This document shows positions 15,489 through 22,796 of a stretch of DNA of 60,984 nt, piece after piece. The DNA lies in IMG/VR virus record IMGVR_UViG_3300042465_000911, positions 1 to 60,984 of that record. One strand, 5' to 3'. Source of the stretch: a virus. Position numbers and translations under genes: made by a program. Position 1 is the first letter of the stretch. The number at the start of each line of letters is the position of its first letter. The notes beneath the pieces were generated by a model that saw nothing but the letters and a program-made list of their open reading frames with translations, did no database searches and was not told the origin of the DNA.

Positions 15489-16604
15489 TTATACGGGTAT
15501 CCCGCTTCGGAGTACTTGACGCTCCGCATCCCAATCGCCTTGCCTTGGGAGTACTTGCGGTCGCTCTTGTGGTTGTCCGCCCAATAATGTCGCCAAGCCT
15601 TGCAGCCCCATTTGACCGCCGTATCCACCACCGCCCATGCGACCAAATGTTCCTGGTGGTGGAATGTCCATAGTCATACCGCGTCTAGCATCCTCTTGGG
15701 TAGCCTGCTGCCACGCGGACTGTAGTTGTGTTTGGTGTTGTGCATTGCGCTGCTGTTGCATCTGGTCAATGTTGCCGTATGGGTTTTGTCTCATTTGTCC
15801 TTGCTGGGGTTGGGCCATCCCCTGCATCTTGCCCTGCAAGTCTTGTAGCTGCTGGTACATCGGGGCTTTTTGCATGTAATCGTTCATTTGTCGGCTCAAG
15901 TCTTCTTGCTGCTGCCGGTAGCCTTGGAACTCTTGGTCTTGGAAAAACGCAGGTTGTTGTGCTTGTTGTTGTGCCATTTGACCCATGTTGCCCATGTAAC
16001 TTTGAGCAAAGGCTGGCAACTGCTGTTGTCCGCCCATGCCGCCACCAAAGCCTTGACCGCCGTAGCCGCCTCGATTGCCATAGCCGCCTCGATTGCCATA
16101 GCCACTATTCAGGCTTTGACCAAACGGGCTTTGCCCTTGCGGTTGAAATCCGCCACCAAAACCTTGGCCACCGCCAAATCCACCCATGCCACCCATAAAT
16201 GGATTCTGCATCTGGTAAGGGCTGTAGCCTCCACCAAAGCCGCCCATGCCACCCATGAAAGGGTTTTGCATTTGACCGCCGCCGTAGCCGCCTTGCATAG
16301 GATTAAAACCACCACCAAAGCCACCACCAAAGCCGCCGTAACCGCCTTGGCCACCAAACCCTTGATTGCCGCCAAACCCTTGATTGCCGCCAAAACCGCC
16401 CATGTTATTCATGTAGCCTTGTGCGTATGCAGGCATTTGCGGTTGACCAAAGCCACCACCAAAGCCACCACCAAACCCGCCGCCACTAGACTGCATAAAA
16501 GGGTTTTGCATCTGCTGCTGGGGTTGCTGAGATTGTTGCTGGCCGTTTGACCCGCCAAACAAGCTTTGCCCAAACGGGCTGGATCGGGGTGCTAGGGAAG
16601 TCAT
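15489..16604 (-). CDS. Gly/Gln/Phe-rich low-complexity protein (371 aa)
   Basis: The whole protein is low complexity. GGFGGGFGG and GGYGG runs alternate with the repeated peptide QMQNPFMGGMGGFGGG, followed by a Gln-rich helix region (MQQQRNAQHQTQLQSAWQQ) and a short ordered end (RQGDWDAERQVLRSGIPV). No known domain is visible. The composition resembles FG-repeat or RNP-type disordered proteins. It lies in the late operon between tiny basic proteins and the adaptor-type gene, so a virion or assembly role is likely. Repeats at DNA level are extensive. Confidence 0.75.
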   Translation of the reverse strand: MTSLAPRSSPFGQSLFGGSNGQQQSQQPQQQMQNPFMQSSGGGFGGGFGGGFGQPQMPAYAQGYMNNMGGFGGNQGFGGNQGFGGQGGYGGFGGGFGGGFNPMQGGYGGGQMQNPFMGGMGGFGGGYSPYQMQNPFMGGMGGFGGGQGFGGGFQPQGQSPFGQSLNSGYGNRGGYGNRGGYGGQGFGGGMGGQQQLPAFAQSYMGNMGQMAQQQAQQPAFFQDQEFQGYRQQQEDLSRQMNDYMQKAPMYQQLQDLQGKMQGMAQPQQGQMRQNPYGNIDQMQQQRNAQHQTQLQSAWQQATQEDARRGMTMDIPPPGTFGRMGGGGYGGQMGLQGLATLLGGQPQERPQVLPRQGDWDAERQVLRSGIPV

Positions 16605-16625
16605 TTTTTGTTCCTTTATCAGCCG

Positions 16626-16859
16626 TTATCTAAATCCAGCCGTTTTCTTTGCCACTTTGGGTGGTTGTTTCACGAATTGCTTTCCGGCTTTTTTACCCGC
16701 ACGTTTTGCACGCGTTGTCGCAGCGTACTCAGAAGGGCTAAGAGCTTTAATTGCAGCTTCAGGGAGATATCTTTCACCTGTGTCAGAAGAGCGTTTGCCA
16801 CTTTTGGTTCTCCATTTTTGGTCGCCCCAGTTTTTCAAGGACTGTTGCGGCGCTTTCAA
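16626..16859 (-). CDS. Small basic protein with TTG start (77 aa)
   Basis: The start is TTG at 16859, which overlaps the TGA of the preceding gene (TTGA); no ATG precedes the conserved-looking start LKNWGDQKWRTKSGKRS. It continues GERYLPEAAIKALSPSEYAA and then a very basic tail (KRAGKKAGKQFVKQPPKVAK). The coupling and coding quality support the unusual start codon. It may bind nucleic acid or the capsid interior, on charge alone. Confidence 0.65.
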   Translation of the reverse strand: MKAPQQSLKNWGDQKWRTKSGKRSSDTGERYLPEAAIKALSPSEYAATTRAKRAGKKAGKQFVKQPPKVAKKTAGFR

Positions 16860-17131
16860 TCTCGGTAGCCCCCGCCAGCAGCCTTGTACTTCTTGGCTAC
16901 CAACTGTGCTTTTCTAGCCGACCACTGACCTGCACCTGTGCCGTGAGTAGCCGCCGCCTTCACTTGCGACACAATCTTCTTGCGCAGGCTAGGCTTGGTG
17001 TAGTTTCCCGCCGCGTTGACTTTCCCACCCTCTTTGTATTGGGTGAAATCGGTGTCATCGCGGCGTGGTGTCTTCACGCCTTTGGGCATTTTGGAGGGAT
17101 TGATATCCCCCATTCCACGGCTGGACATCAT
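16856..17131 (-). CDS. Small basic phage protein (91 aa)
   Basis: It starts one base after the previous stop (MMSSRGMGDINPSKMPKGVK) and ends in SLRKKIVSQVKAAATHG, then GQWSARKAQLVAKKYKAAGG. The C-terminal helix pattern GAGQWSARKAQ looks conserved in this type of phage. It is basic throughout and part of the small-protein run after the capsid genes. The function is unknown. Confidence 0.62.
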   Translation of the reverse strand: MMSSRGMGDINPSKMPKGVKTPRRDDTDFTQYKEGGKVNAAGNYTKPSLRKKIVSQVKAAATHGTGAGQWSARKAQLVAKKYKAAGGGYRD

Positions 17132-17132
17132 G

Positions 17133-17480
17133 TTAGCAGTAGGCTTTGCCGCCAGATTTCATGGTGACCATTTTGCCTTTGGTCTTGCCTTTTACAGCAA
17201 CACCGTCTTTGCTGGGAGCAGCAGTTTTCACTGAACCCATCTTGGCGTTGGTGATGCCACCAGAAGCCATTTTCTTTGTGCCCATTGCTTTTTTCTTAGC
17301 AATCATTTCCATGAAAGGGTTTGCTTTAGCCATATCACCACCTCTTTTAAAAGTTTTGCCTTTATCGGCGTTTGAAAAATCCTTGCCCACAGATTGCGGG
17401 ACTCCCACCTTCTTGGCAAACGATGGGTTGTGGGCCACCGCTTCCATGAAATTGTGTTGCTTCTTACTCGTGCTTGGCAT
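17133..17480 (-). CDS. Small Lys/Met/Gly-rich phage protein (115 aa)
   Basis: I start at ATG 17480 (MPSTSKKQHNFMEAVAHNPS), overlapping the holin-like gene by 17 bases; the longer frame from 17540 reads through that gene. The start module SKKQHNFMEAVA...GVPQSVGKDF looks like a conserved phage element. The C-terminal half is repetitive and basic (KKKAMGTKKMASGGITNAKM). The function is unknown. Confidence 0.6.
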   Translation of the reverse strand: MPSTSKKQHNFMEAVAHNPSFAKKVGVPQSVGKDFSNADKGKTFKRGGDMAKANPFMEMIAKKKAMGTKKMASGGITNAKMGSVKTAAPSKDGVAVKGKTKGKMVTMKSGGKAYC

Positions 17481-17652
17481 ACTTAGCCACCAAGTTTTTA
17501 ACAGTTTCAGTTTCCCAGATGCGGATAACCATCCACACAATAGTCAACACGCCGCCAATGAGCGCTACGACAGGAGTCATCCAGCCCATGAAACCACCAA
17601 GTCCAACAACCACAGCAGCGCCATCAGTCATTGTTTTTACGTCGTTGTTCAT
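17464..17652 (-). CDS. Holin-like small membrane protein (62 aa)
   Basis: ATG at 17652 overlaps the TGA of the upstream gene. The protein has an N-terminal Gly-rich hydrophobic segment (GAAVVVGLGGFMGWMTPVVA), a clear transmembrane helix (LIGGVLTIVWMVIRIWE) and a charged tail (TVKNLVAKYAKHE). Length, one or two membrane passes and the basic tail fit small class II/T7-type holins. It lies far from the main lysis cassette at 4004-6444, which has its own holin candidate. The function is inferred from topology only. Confidence 0.6.
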   Translation of the reverse strand: MNNDVKTMTDGAAVVVGLGGFMGWMTPVVALIGGVLTIVWMVIRIWETETVKNLVAKYAKHE

Positions 17653-17972
17653 ACCATACGTCCTTTCGTTTTGCCCTTGGTCGCGCAACCATCAGCCTTG
17701 GTGACATAGCCACCATCAGCGCAGTTCCAAGCTCTCAAGGACTTGTTAATCCTCGAATCCGGATCGTTTGCGGTCTTGGCGCTCGTAAGCTTCGCTTTCA
17801 TCCCTTTCATACGGGCGCAAAAAGAGTCTCGCCTGCTGCCGCCCTCGGGTTGAGGACGCTTCAGCCCCGGTTTCCCGGGATTCGCTGCGTTGTAAGAAGC
17901 CCGACCTTTGGCGTTCAAGCCTCCGCTCGGATTCTTCCCTTCTTTGCGCGTCCATGCTGGGGATTTAGCCAT
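17649..17972 (-). CDS. DUF6321-like small basic protein (107 aa)
   Basis: ATG at 17972 overlaps the stop of the preceding structural gene by eight bases. The sequence reads SPAWTRKEGKNPSGGLNAKG, then KRPQPEGGSRRDSFCARMKG and LTSAKTANDPDSRINKSLRA, followed by WNC. I associate this combination with the DUF6321 phage family. It is highly basic with two conserved-looking cysteines near the end. No biochemical role is known to me. Confidence 0.68.
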   Translation of the reverse strand: MAKSPAWTRKEGKNPSGGLNAKGRASYNAANPGKPGLKRPQPEGGSRRDSFCARMKGMKAKLTSAKTANDPDSRINKSLRAWNCADGGYVTKADGCATKGKTKGRMV

Positions 17973-18486
17973 AGTAAATCTGCGCCCCGTCAATAGCGCT
18001 CATGTAGGCATAAATTCCATTTGCTGCCACTACGCCTTCGCCGGGGATAAGAGGAGCATTTTGGAACTCGTCTGATGCGTGGGTTTCATAGGTTAACAGC
18101 CAACGATTTGTACCACTGACATAAAGCGCTGCTGGAGAACCTGTAATAGTCCCAGTATTGATGTCTGTGATCGTAAACGCGTCTGCGGTTGTTACAGTGA
18201 TGGCGTAATTCCCATCAGTGGCAGCGCCACCTGAGCCACTAACAAAGTGAATACCTACAACAGTGCCGGTTGTTAACCCATGCGCAGTTTTTGCAATCGT
18301 TACAGTCGTGCCGCTACGCCCGTAAGTAACACTTGAAGTTACTGGAGCCGTGGTTGTATCAAACAAAACTAAAGTTCCGCCGCCGCCATAAAAAGAAACG
18401 CCTTTTACCCGGTTGCGTCCAAGCACAAAAAAACCGCTTTGGTTTAGGTGCCCTTGTTTGACATCATATTGCATCGTCATAATCAA
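17965..18486 (-). CDS. Structural protein with inserted beta module (about 170 aa)
   Basis: The start may be the first codon or the internal ATG four codons on (MQYDVKQG). A central module (TVTIAKTAHGLTTGTVVGIH, then TDGNYAITVTTADAFTITD) is a beta-sandwich-like insertion common in phage virion proteins. The flanks (GFFVLGRNRVKGVSFYGGGG and NRWLLTYETHASDEFQNAPL) hold Trp and Tyr. It follows the gene at 18526 after a UUCG hairpin. Probably a decoration or tail-related protein. Confidence 0.65.
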   Translation of the reverse strand: MIMTMQYDVKQGHLNQSGFFVLGRNRVKGVSFYGGGGTLVLFDTTTAPVTSSVTYGRSGTTVTIAKTAHGLTTGTVVGIHFVSGSGGAATDGNYAITVTTADAFTITDINTGTITGSPAALYVSGTNRWLLTYETHASDEFQNAPLIPGEGVVAANGIYAYMSAIDGAQIYYG

Positions 18487-18498
18487 ACTCCTGATTTA

Positions 18499-18518
18499 AC
18501 AGGGGCCGAAGCCCCATT
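18499..18518 (-). terminator. Stable GGGGC-UUCG-GCCCC hairpin after the stop of the gene at 18526
   Basis: On the minus strand the sequence GGGGCTTCGGCCCC forms a five-pair GC stem closed by a UUCG tetraloop, seven bases after the stop. No real T run follows, so it may be a weak terminator, a pause site or a 3' mRNA stabiliser rather than a full intrinsic terminator. Confidence 0.5.
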
Positions 18519-18525
18519 GGGTTGA

Positions 18526-19056
18526 TTATTGGTCTGAGAAGGCAGGGGCAGTTGCGCCAACCACAGTGCCAAACACTTGCCAATTTGTACCGTCTTTTGC
18601 GATCACAGTGATTTGCGCAGAAGCTGGAACATTCACTTGCAGTTTAGAGTTGGAGTTGCCGTCAGAGAACACAACAGAAGCTGCGCCATCGTCAGTGTCA
18701 TGGAAAGCCACACCGCCAATGAAGTAGTTGGTGTTTGAACCAGTATTGATGATGAAGTCGGTGGCATCTGCCGCGCCGCCGCCATACACAAACACAAACG
18801 ATGTACCGGCAACAGGGGCAGGCAGTGTGTATGTATTGTCTTGAGTGCCGTTGGGAACAATGTTGACCATGCCGCCAGCATTTGCTGCTGCTGTCAAAGT
18901 TGCGTTGCCATCAGTTAAAGCAACGGGGGTGGCCACGATACCAGAAGCGCCCAAAGAAACTGGAGCGGTAGAAACCACGCCAGTAGTTGCGTTGATGGAG
19001 ATGGTTTGGAAACCGTTTTCAGACCGTACTGGGCCGTTAAATGTGGTATTTGCCAT
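18526..19056 (-). CDS. Virion structural protein (176 aa)
   Basis: The start MANTTFNGPVRSENGFQTIS has a good AAGGA site. The rest is beta-rich (VALTDGNATLTAAANAGGMV, then GDGGAASVVFSDGN-like sequence) and ends NWQVFGTVVGATAPAFSDQ. FNGPVRSENGF is a start I associate with abundant phage structural proteins. It is the first gene after the major capsid terminator and probably has its own promoter or receives read-through. Head decoration or a fibre on the capsid is possible. Confidence 0.65.
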   Translation of the reverse strand: MANTTFNGPVRSENGFQTISINATTGVVSTAPVSLGASGIVATPVALTDGNATLTAAANAGGMVNIVPNGTQDNTYTLPAPVAGTSFVFVYGGGAADATDFIINTGSNTNYFIGGVAFHDTDDGAASVVFSDGNSNSKLQVNVPASAQITVIAKDGTNWQVFGTVVGATAPAFSDQ

Positions 19057-19155
19057 GATTTTTTCCTTACATGCAAGTGGGGCGTATCTGTCTGCATGTC
19101 GTCAGCCGGGACTGTCAGATACACCGGAAAACCCCGGAATGGTTTGAATATACCT

Positions 19156-19184
19156 CAAAAGAAAAGGGGGCGCTAGCCCCCTTT
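19156..19184 (-). terminator. Intrinsic terminator after the major capsid gene
   Basis: On the minus strand, AAAGGGGGC-TAGC-GCCCCCTTTT forms a six-pair GC stem extended by three A-T pairs, followed by TTTTCTTTTG. It lies about a dozen bases after the capsid stop at 19196. This is a textbook rho-independent terminator. It would insulate high capsid expression from the downstream structural genes. Confidence 0.88.
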
Positions 19185-19195
19185 CCATCTTTCGC

Positions 19196-20125
19196 TTACG
19201 CGCCAGCAGAGCCCCACATACCGAGGGGATCAGACCAGCCAAAGCTGTAACGCTCACGAGCCTTGTAACGGACGTTGCCGGTATCAAAGTCGCCGTCCAT
19301 TGAGTTAGACAAAGGCATACGTTCAAAATGCTTCATGCCGTTTGGAACGTCGGTAATCAAATACCAGCCGTTTGTGTCGGTCAAGAAGTGGTTGACGGTA
19401 TAGCCTTCAGGGATTGCACCCATCTGCTTCAACGCGTTGATGTCGTTGTCGGCAGTTGAAACACGCAGTTCAGTGTCAAGCAAACGCTTGGCAACGAACA
19501 TCAGTGAAGGAGGCACAATCATCTTGCGAGGCTTGGCAGCAATCAACAGACCGCGCTCATCAGTCCATGCAGCGATTTGAATCACGGCATTTTCCAATGA
19601 AGTTTCGTTCAAGTCCACGCCAGTGGTTGGGCTGTTGTAGTTAACAGAGCCATTAACCAGTGGGTGACCAACACGAGTGTTGGAGCTGTTGTTACCAAAC
19701 AAGGTAACGCCGTCACCGCCCAAGTAGGAGCCATTGAAACCGTTGTTGATAACAGCGGCTGCTTTGACTTGCTTGGTGTAGGACATGGCACGGGCCAAAG
19801 CTTTGGTGTAACGAGCAGACAAGCTGTCGTACAAGTTATCTTCAATCGCTTCTTCAGTGATTGAGAAACCCAAAGCAATGGTTTCGTGGTTGTAACGTGC
19901 GGTGAACGCTTCTTGCGCATTGTCATAAGCAATGGCAGAACCTTCGTTCTTGACGGGAGCAGCACCGAAACCAGCAAGCTTGGTCTCTTCTTCAAAGCTA
20001 CGCTCTGATTTCTCAGTTTCGTAGATTTCTTTGTGCTCTTCGCCGTAGCGAGCATACTCCATACCGAACAAAGCGTTCAGGCCGGGGAGCAACTCTTTAA
20101 GTAGTTGTGCGCGTGAAATTGCCAT
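19196..20125 (-). CDS. Major capsid protein (HK97-type)
   Basis: The 309 residues start MAISRAQLLKELLPGLNALF and EYARYGEEHKEIYETEKSER, a typical N-arm of HK97-fold capsid proteins of podovirus-like phages. They continue with GFSITEEAIEDNLYDSLSARY (spine helix region) and end NVRYKARERYSFGWSDPLG, an ending seen in many such capsids. It sits in the standard order terminase, portal, scaffold, capsid and is followed by a strong terminator. The gene just upstream (20139) is a decoration candidate. Confidence 0.88.
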   Translation of the reverse strand: MAISRAQLLKELLPGLNALFGMEYARYGEEHKEIYETEKSERSFEEETKLAGFGAAPVKNEGSAIAYDNAQEAFTARYNHETIALGFSITEEAIEDNLYDSLSARYTKALARAMSYTKQVKAAAVINNGFNGSYLGGDGVTLFGNNSSNTRVGHPLVNGSVNYNSPTTGVDLNETSLENAVIQIAAWTDERGLLIAAKPRKMIVPPSLMFVAKRLLDTELRVSTADNDINALKQMGAIPEGYTVNHFLTDTNGWYLITDVPNGMKHFERMPLSNSMDGDFDTGNVRYKARERYSFGWSDPLGMWGSAGA

Positions 20126-20138
20126 TTTGAGTTACTCC

Positions 20139-20765
20139 TTACAGGCCAACAGCGTTGGTGAATGTGTGATAGCCGGGGTTAATCTTGACAAGGATGTCGG
20201 TGTAAGCGTCGCCTACAACTGAGAAGCCTTGCATATTAACGAACCCAACAACACGGAAAGCTGCGGTGGTAGTCACAGCCGAGGAACCTGCTACAACAGA
20301 AGCTGTAGAGTTACCTGTGGATGTGCTGCCAGTTGCCACAGCGCCAGTTGAGAAAAACACGTTTGTGCCAACCGCAGCTTGCGTGACAGAGCCAGCAGAC
20401 TGAACTTGGAACACAACACCGGGATCATCCACAACGTAAGCGTTAACCACGCCAGTTGTACCTGTGGGGTAGTACTGAGCGTAAATTACTTGACCTTGTG
20501 CATTGACGTAAGAACAGCCAACAAACACACCTACGATACCGGTATTAGCGGTGCCAGTAGGAAAGCCATTGGTGGTCGCGTCAGCGCCGGTTGCGGTTGC
20601 CACAGCTAGATAGCCGTTTGCGTTCACATACACGGGCGAACCGTTGTAAATGTTTGCGGCAGTACCTGCGGGGTCGATGAGATAAGTACGGGTTGCACCT
20701 GCATATGGTGTGCCGCCCAACTCATTTACGGGTTTTAGACCGTAAGGGGATGCTACTGATGCCAT
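20139..20765 (-). CDS. Head decoration-type structural protein (208 aa)
   Basis: The start MASVASPYGLKPVNELGGTP recalls a family of abundant capsid-associated proteins encoded next to the capsid gene. The rest is beta-rich with many Gly, Val and Thr (TGTANTGIVGVFVGCSYVNA, FQVQSAGSVTQAAVGTNVFF). Its place between scaffold-type genes and the major capsid protein, with a similar strong Shine-Dalgarno, suggests a stoichiometric virion component. A decoration role is inferred. Confidence 0.65.
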   Translation of the reverse strand: MASVASPYGLKPVNELGGTPYAGATRTYLIDPAGTAANIYNGSPVYVNANGYLAVATATGADATTNGFPTGTANTGIVGVFVGCSYVNAQGQVIYAQYYPTGTTGVVNAYVVDDPGVVFQVQSAGSVTQAAVGTNVFFSTGAVATGSTSTGNSTASVVAGSSAVTTTAAFRVVGFVNMQGFSVVGDAYTDILVKINPGYHTFTNAVGL

Positions 20766-20780
20766 TTAAGGACTCCTTGT

Positions 20781-21233
20781 TTATTTAGAACCTGAACCAA
20801 ATCCGGCTCCGCGACTGACTGACGATTTTTTCTCGGCAAACAGAGGCATCATCGGGTTATTGTTTCGCATGAAGTGGTTGTCCACGGATTCCATCTGGTT
20901 TTGAGCCTGCTGATCGTAGTAGTCGTCCCGAGAACGCGCTCTTTCGGCAGACATCTTGCAAAGCATGAGTCCACCAATTTCGACGTTTCCTGTCTTTTCA
21001 CTACCAGTAATCATCAACTCAGGATGGTCTACTGCTTTCACCGGCTCCCAGCCATCGCGAAACTTACGTGACACGTTGGTTGGTTCGTGCTGACCCAAGA
21101 CATGAGTGGCTACCCATCGGTAGACATATCCGGGTTCAGGTGTCGGATCGGGCAGTGCGGTCGGCGGTACATATACAGCGCGAGCCTGTTTTTCGCGTGA
21201 AACATTGTCACGAGGGTTACGGTTTTCAGCCAT
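20781..21233 (-). CDS. Conserved head-region protein (150 aa)
   Basis: It overlaps the scaffold gene by eight bases. The sequence includes YVYRWVATHVLGQHEPTNVS, KFRDGWEPVKAVDHPELMIT and ERARSRDDYYDQQAQNQMES, with a short GAGFGSGSK end. The phrase about a replaced description (GNVEIGGLMLCKM) is conserved-looking in phage proteins at this place. No enzyme motif is visible. It may assist head assembly together with the scaffold; the function is unknown. Confidence 0.65.
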   Translation of the reverse strand: MAENRNPRDNVSREKQARAVYVPPTALPDPTPEPGYVYRWVATHVLGQHEPTNVSRKFRDGWEPVKAVDHPELMITGSEKTGNVEIGGLMLCKMSAERARSRDDYYDQQAQNQMESVDNHFMRNNNPMMPLFAEKKSSVSRGAGFGSGSK

Positions 21234-22164
21234 TTTGATTCTCCAATTTTAAAACTTCAGCAACATACTTCTTAGGGTCAAGGTTGTACTTTTTAATTAA
21301 CGCCGCTTGTGATGGCGTTAATTGCACCTTCCTTGTTCCTGTGGAACGTGTTGCCGGAGCAACCACTGAAGAAGGTCGCCGTGGCTTTTCGCTAGTACCA
21401 CCGAACATTTCGGGGAACGTAGACTTCACGCGAGCATCGATTTGCTCGAAATATTCATCACTGCGGGGATCGACCCCGTTTGACACTAGTTTTTGGTGCA
21501 GCCCTAGTGCAAAGCTGGAAACTTCCTCAAACCCCTGTGCTCCGAACCACTGGTTTTTTGCCTGCCAGCGCAGTGTCTTTTCGTCGGGTTGCACCTGTTG
21601 GGGTACAGGTTGTTGAGGTTGTACATCATATTCATCCACTTGTAAAGGGGCTGGACGAAAATTTTGCACCGCCGTAATTTTCATTTTGGCATCAGTCAAA
21701 GCCTCCTGAGCCGCAAGGATGGCATCGGTGTCAAACGCCTCTTGCGCTGCCTTGTAGTCTCGTCGGGCTTTCTCCAATTCAGCATCGGCAACAGACTTGG
21801 CCATTGCGCCATACTGCTCAGTGCCGTTGTTCACATATTGTTTGAGACGCTTGTTCTCTTCAACCATGTGCTGTGCAAGACGCTCAAGTTCTTGCTTCTC
21901 GCGGTAAAGCGCTTCTTTGGCCCTGCGCTCGTCGTGCCGCGCATGGGTTAGCTCTTTAATGCGTACCTTGACCTTATCGGAGTAGTTCTCAATTTCGTCG
22001 TCCGTGGGGTCTTCAACATCTTTGTCCAACGGTCTGCGACCACGGTCTTGTATGGGTGTGTCATCAACAATCTCAATTTCAACATCGTCTTCTTGTTGAG
22101 TTATCTCAACCTTCTGATTTCTGCCGTCATCAAGCTCGTCGGGGAACTTGTATTGCTCTGCCAT
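21226..22164 (-). CDS. Scaffold-type protein (312 aa)
   Basis: The protein is acidic and helical: an acidic N-terminus (EITQQEDDVEIEIVDDTPIQ), a long coiled coil (ARHDERRAKEALYREKQELE, then LAQHMVEENKRLKQYV), a Pro/Gln linker and a C-terminal segment (PSQAALIKKYNLDPKKYVAE) that could bind the capsid protein. This layout and the position between portal and capsid genes fit a head scaffold. It would be expected inside procapsids and absent from mature heads. Confidence 0.72.
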   Translation of the reverse strand: MAEQYKFPDELDDGRNQKVEITQQEDDVEIEIVDDTPIQDRGRRPLDKDVEDPTDDEIENYSDKVKVRIKELTHARHDERRAKEALYREKQELERLAQHMVEENKRLKQYVNNGTEQYGAMAKSVADAELEKARRDYKAAQEAFDTDAILAAQEALTDAKMKITAVQNFRPAPLQVDEYDVQPQQPVPQQVQPDEKTLRWQAKNQWFGAQGFEEVSSFALGLHQKLVSNGVDPRSDEYFEQIDARVKSTFPEMFGGTSEKPRRPSSVVAPATRSTGTRKVQLTPSQAALIKKYNLDPKKYVAEVLKLENQNG

Positions 22165-22174
22165 TTCTACTCCT

Positions 22175-22609
22175 TTAAGCGCGGGTTAACCCGCGTGGGT
22201 CTTGCACAACAGCGTCCACTTGGTCATCATTGATGAGCCGGAACTCTTTTCCAAAAATCTTAAATCGCGTACCGGAATAAGTACGCACGAGCACAAAGTC
22301 TCCTTCCTTGCACCACGCGCCTGCGGGGAACTTGGTCTGGTCTTTATACGCGTCTGGGCCAACCTTCAACACAAACAACACGGTTGTGGCGTGCTCTTCT
22401 TGTCTAAGGGTGGACGTTGCTTTTACGAGATCAAGCTCAGTACCATCAATCCTTTCGGATATATCGGGTACGGCACACAGCAGCTTCCAGCCTGTCGGCT
22501 CTGGCAACATGGTGGCTTTTTCTTCGTCTGTTGCGTCTTGCGCTGGCGCTTCAACGGGTTGGATTTCGGGCAACGCAAATTGCCCCGGTTCTAGAACAAG
22601 TTCACTCAT
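22175..22609 (-). CDS. GroES-like co-chaperonin
   Basis: I start at ATG 22609 (MSELVLEPGQFALPE), overlapping the previous stop by eight bases; the frame is open to 22657, which would add 16 residues. The folded part reads GWKLLCAVPDISERI, then TTVLFVLKVGPDAYKD, CKEGDFVLVRTYSGTRFKI and FRLINDDQVDAVVQDPRG. These align in order with the GroES beta barrel (PLxDRVLV, RGEVLAVG, VKVGDxVLF, YLLIxxxDILAVV). The variable stretch between the first two strands would be the mobile loop for GroEL. It lies beside portal and scaffold, so capsid folding, as with T4 gp31, is the likely job. Confidence 0.66.
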   Translation of the reverse strand: MSELVLEPGQFALPEIQPVEAPAQDATDEEKATMLPEPTGWKLLCAVPDISERIDGTELDLVKATSTLRQEEHATTVLFVLKVGPDAYKDQTKFPAGAWCKEGDFVLVRTYSGTRFKIFGKEFRLINDDQVDAVVQDPRGLTRA

Positions 22610-22796
22610 CGGATTTTTCAACTTTCTGTGCAAGGTCAAGTAGATAACGCTCTGCAAGGGCTAGACCCTGAATAATCCCGCAGAGTTTTTGGTACTCGTC
22701 AAAATTGCGACATGCGCCACCAGCGCAGTCATCTGCGTAGTTGTTCATGTCGGTGCGTAATTTGTCGCGCAATACGCGTGCGAATTCTTGGATCAT
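22602..22796 (-). CDS. Small helical phage protein (64 aa)
   Basis: ATG overlaps the portal TGA (ATGA). The sequence FARVLRDKLRTDMNNYADDC, then FDEYQKLCGIIQGLALAERY, and a charged end (AQKVEKSDE) form a helical protein with three cysteines. Similar short proteins follow portal genes in many phages. It is coupled upstream to the portal and downstream to the GroES-like gene. The function is unknown. Confidence 0.65.
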   Translation of the reverse strand: MIQEFARVLRDKLRTDMNNYADDCAGGACRNFDEYQKLCGIIQGLALAERYLLDLAQKVEKSDE

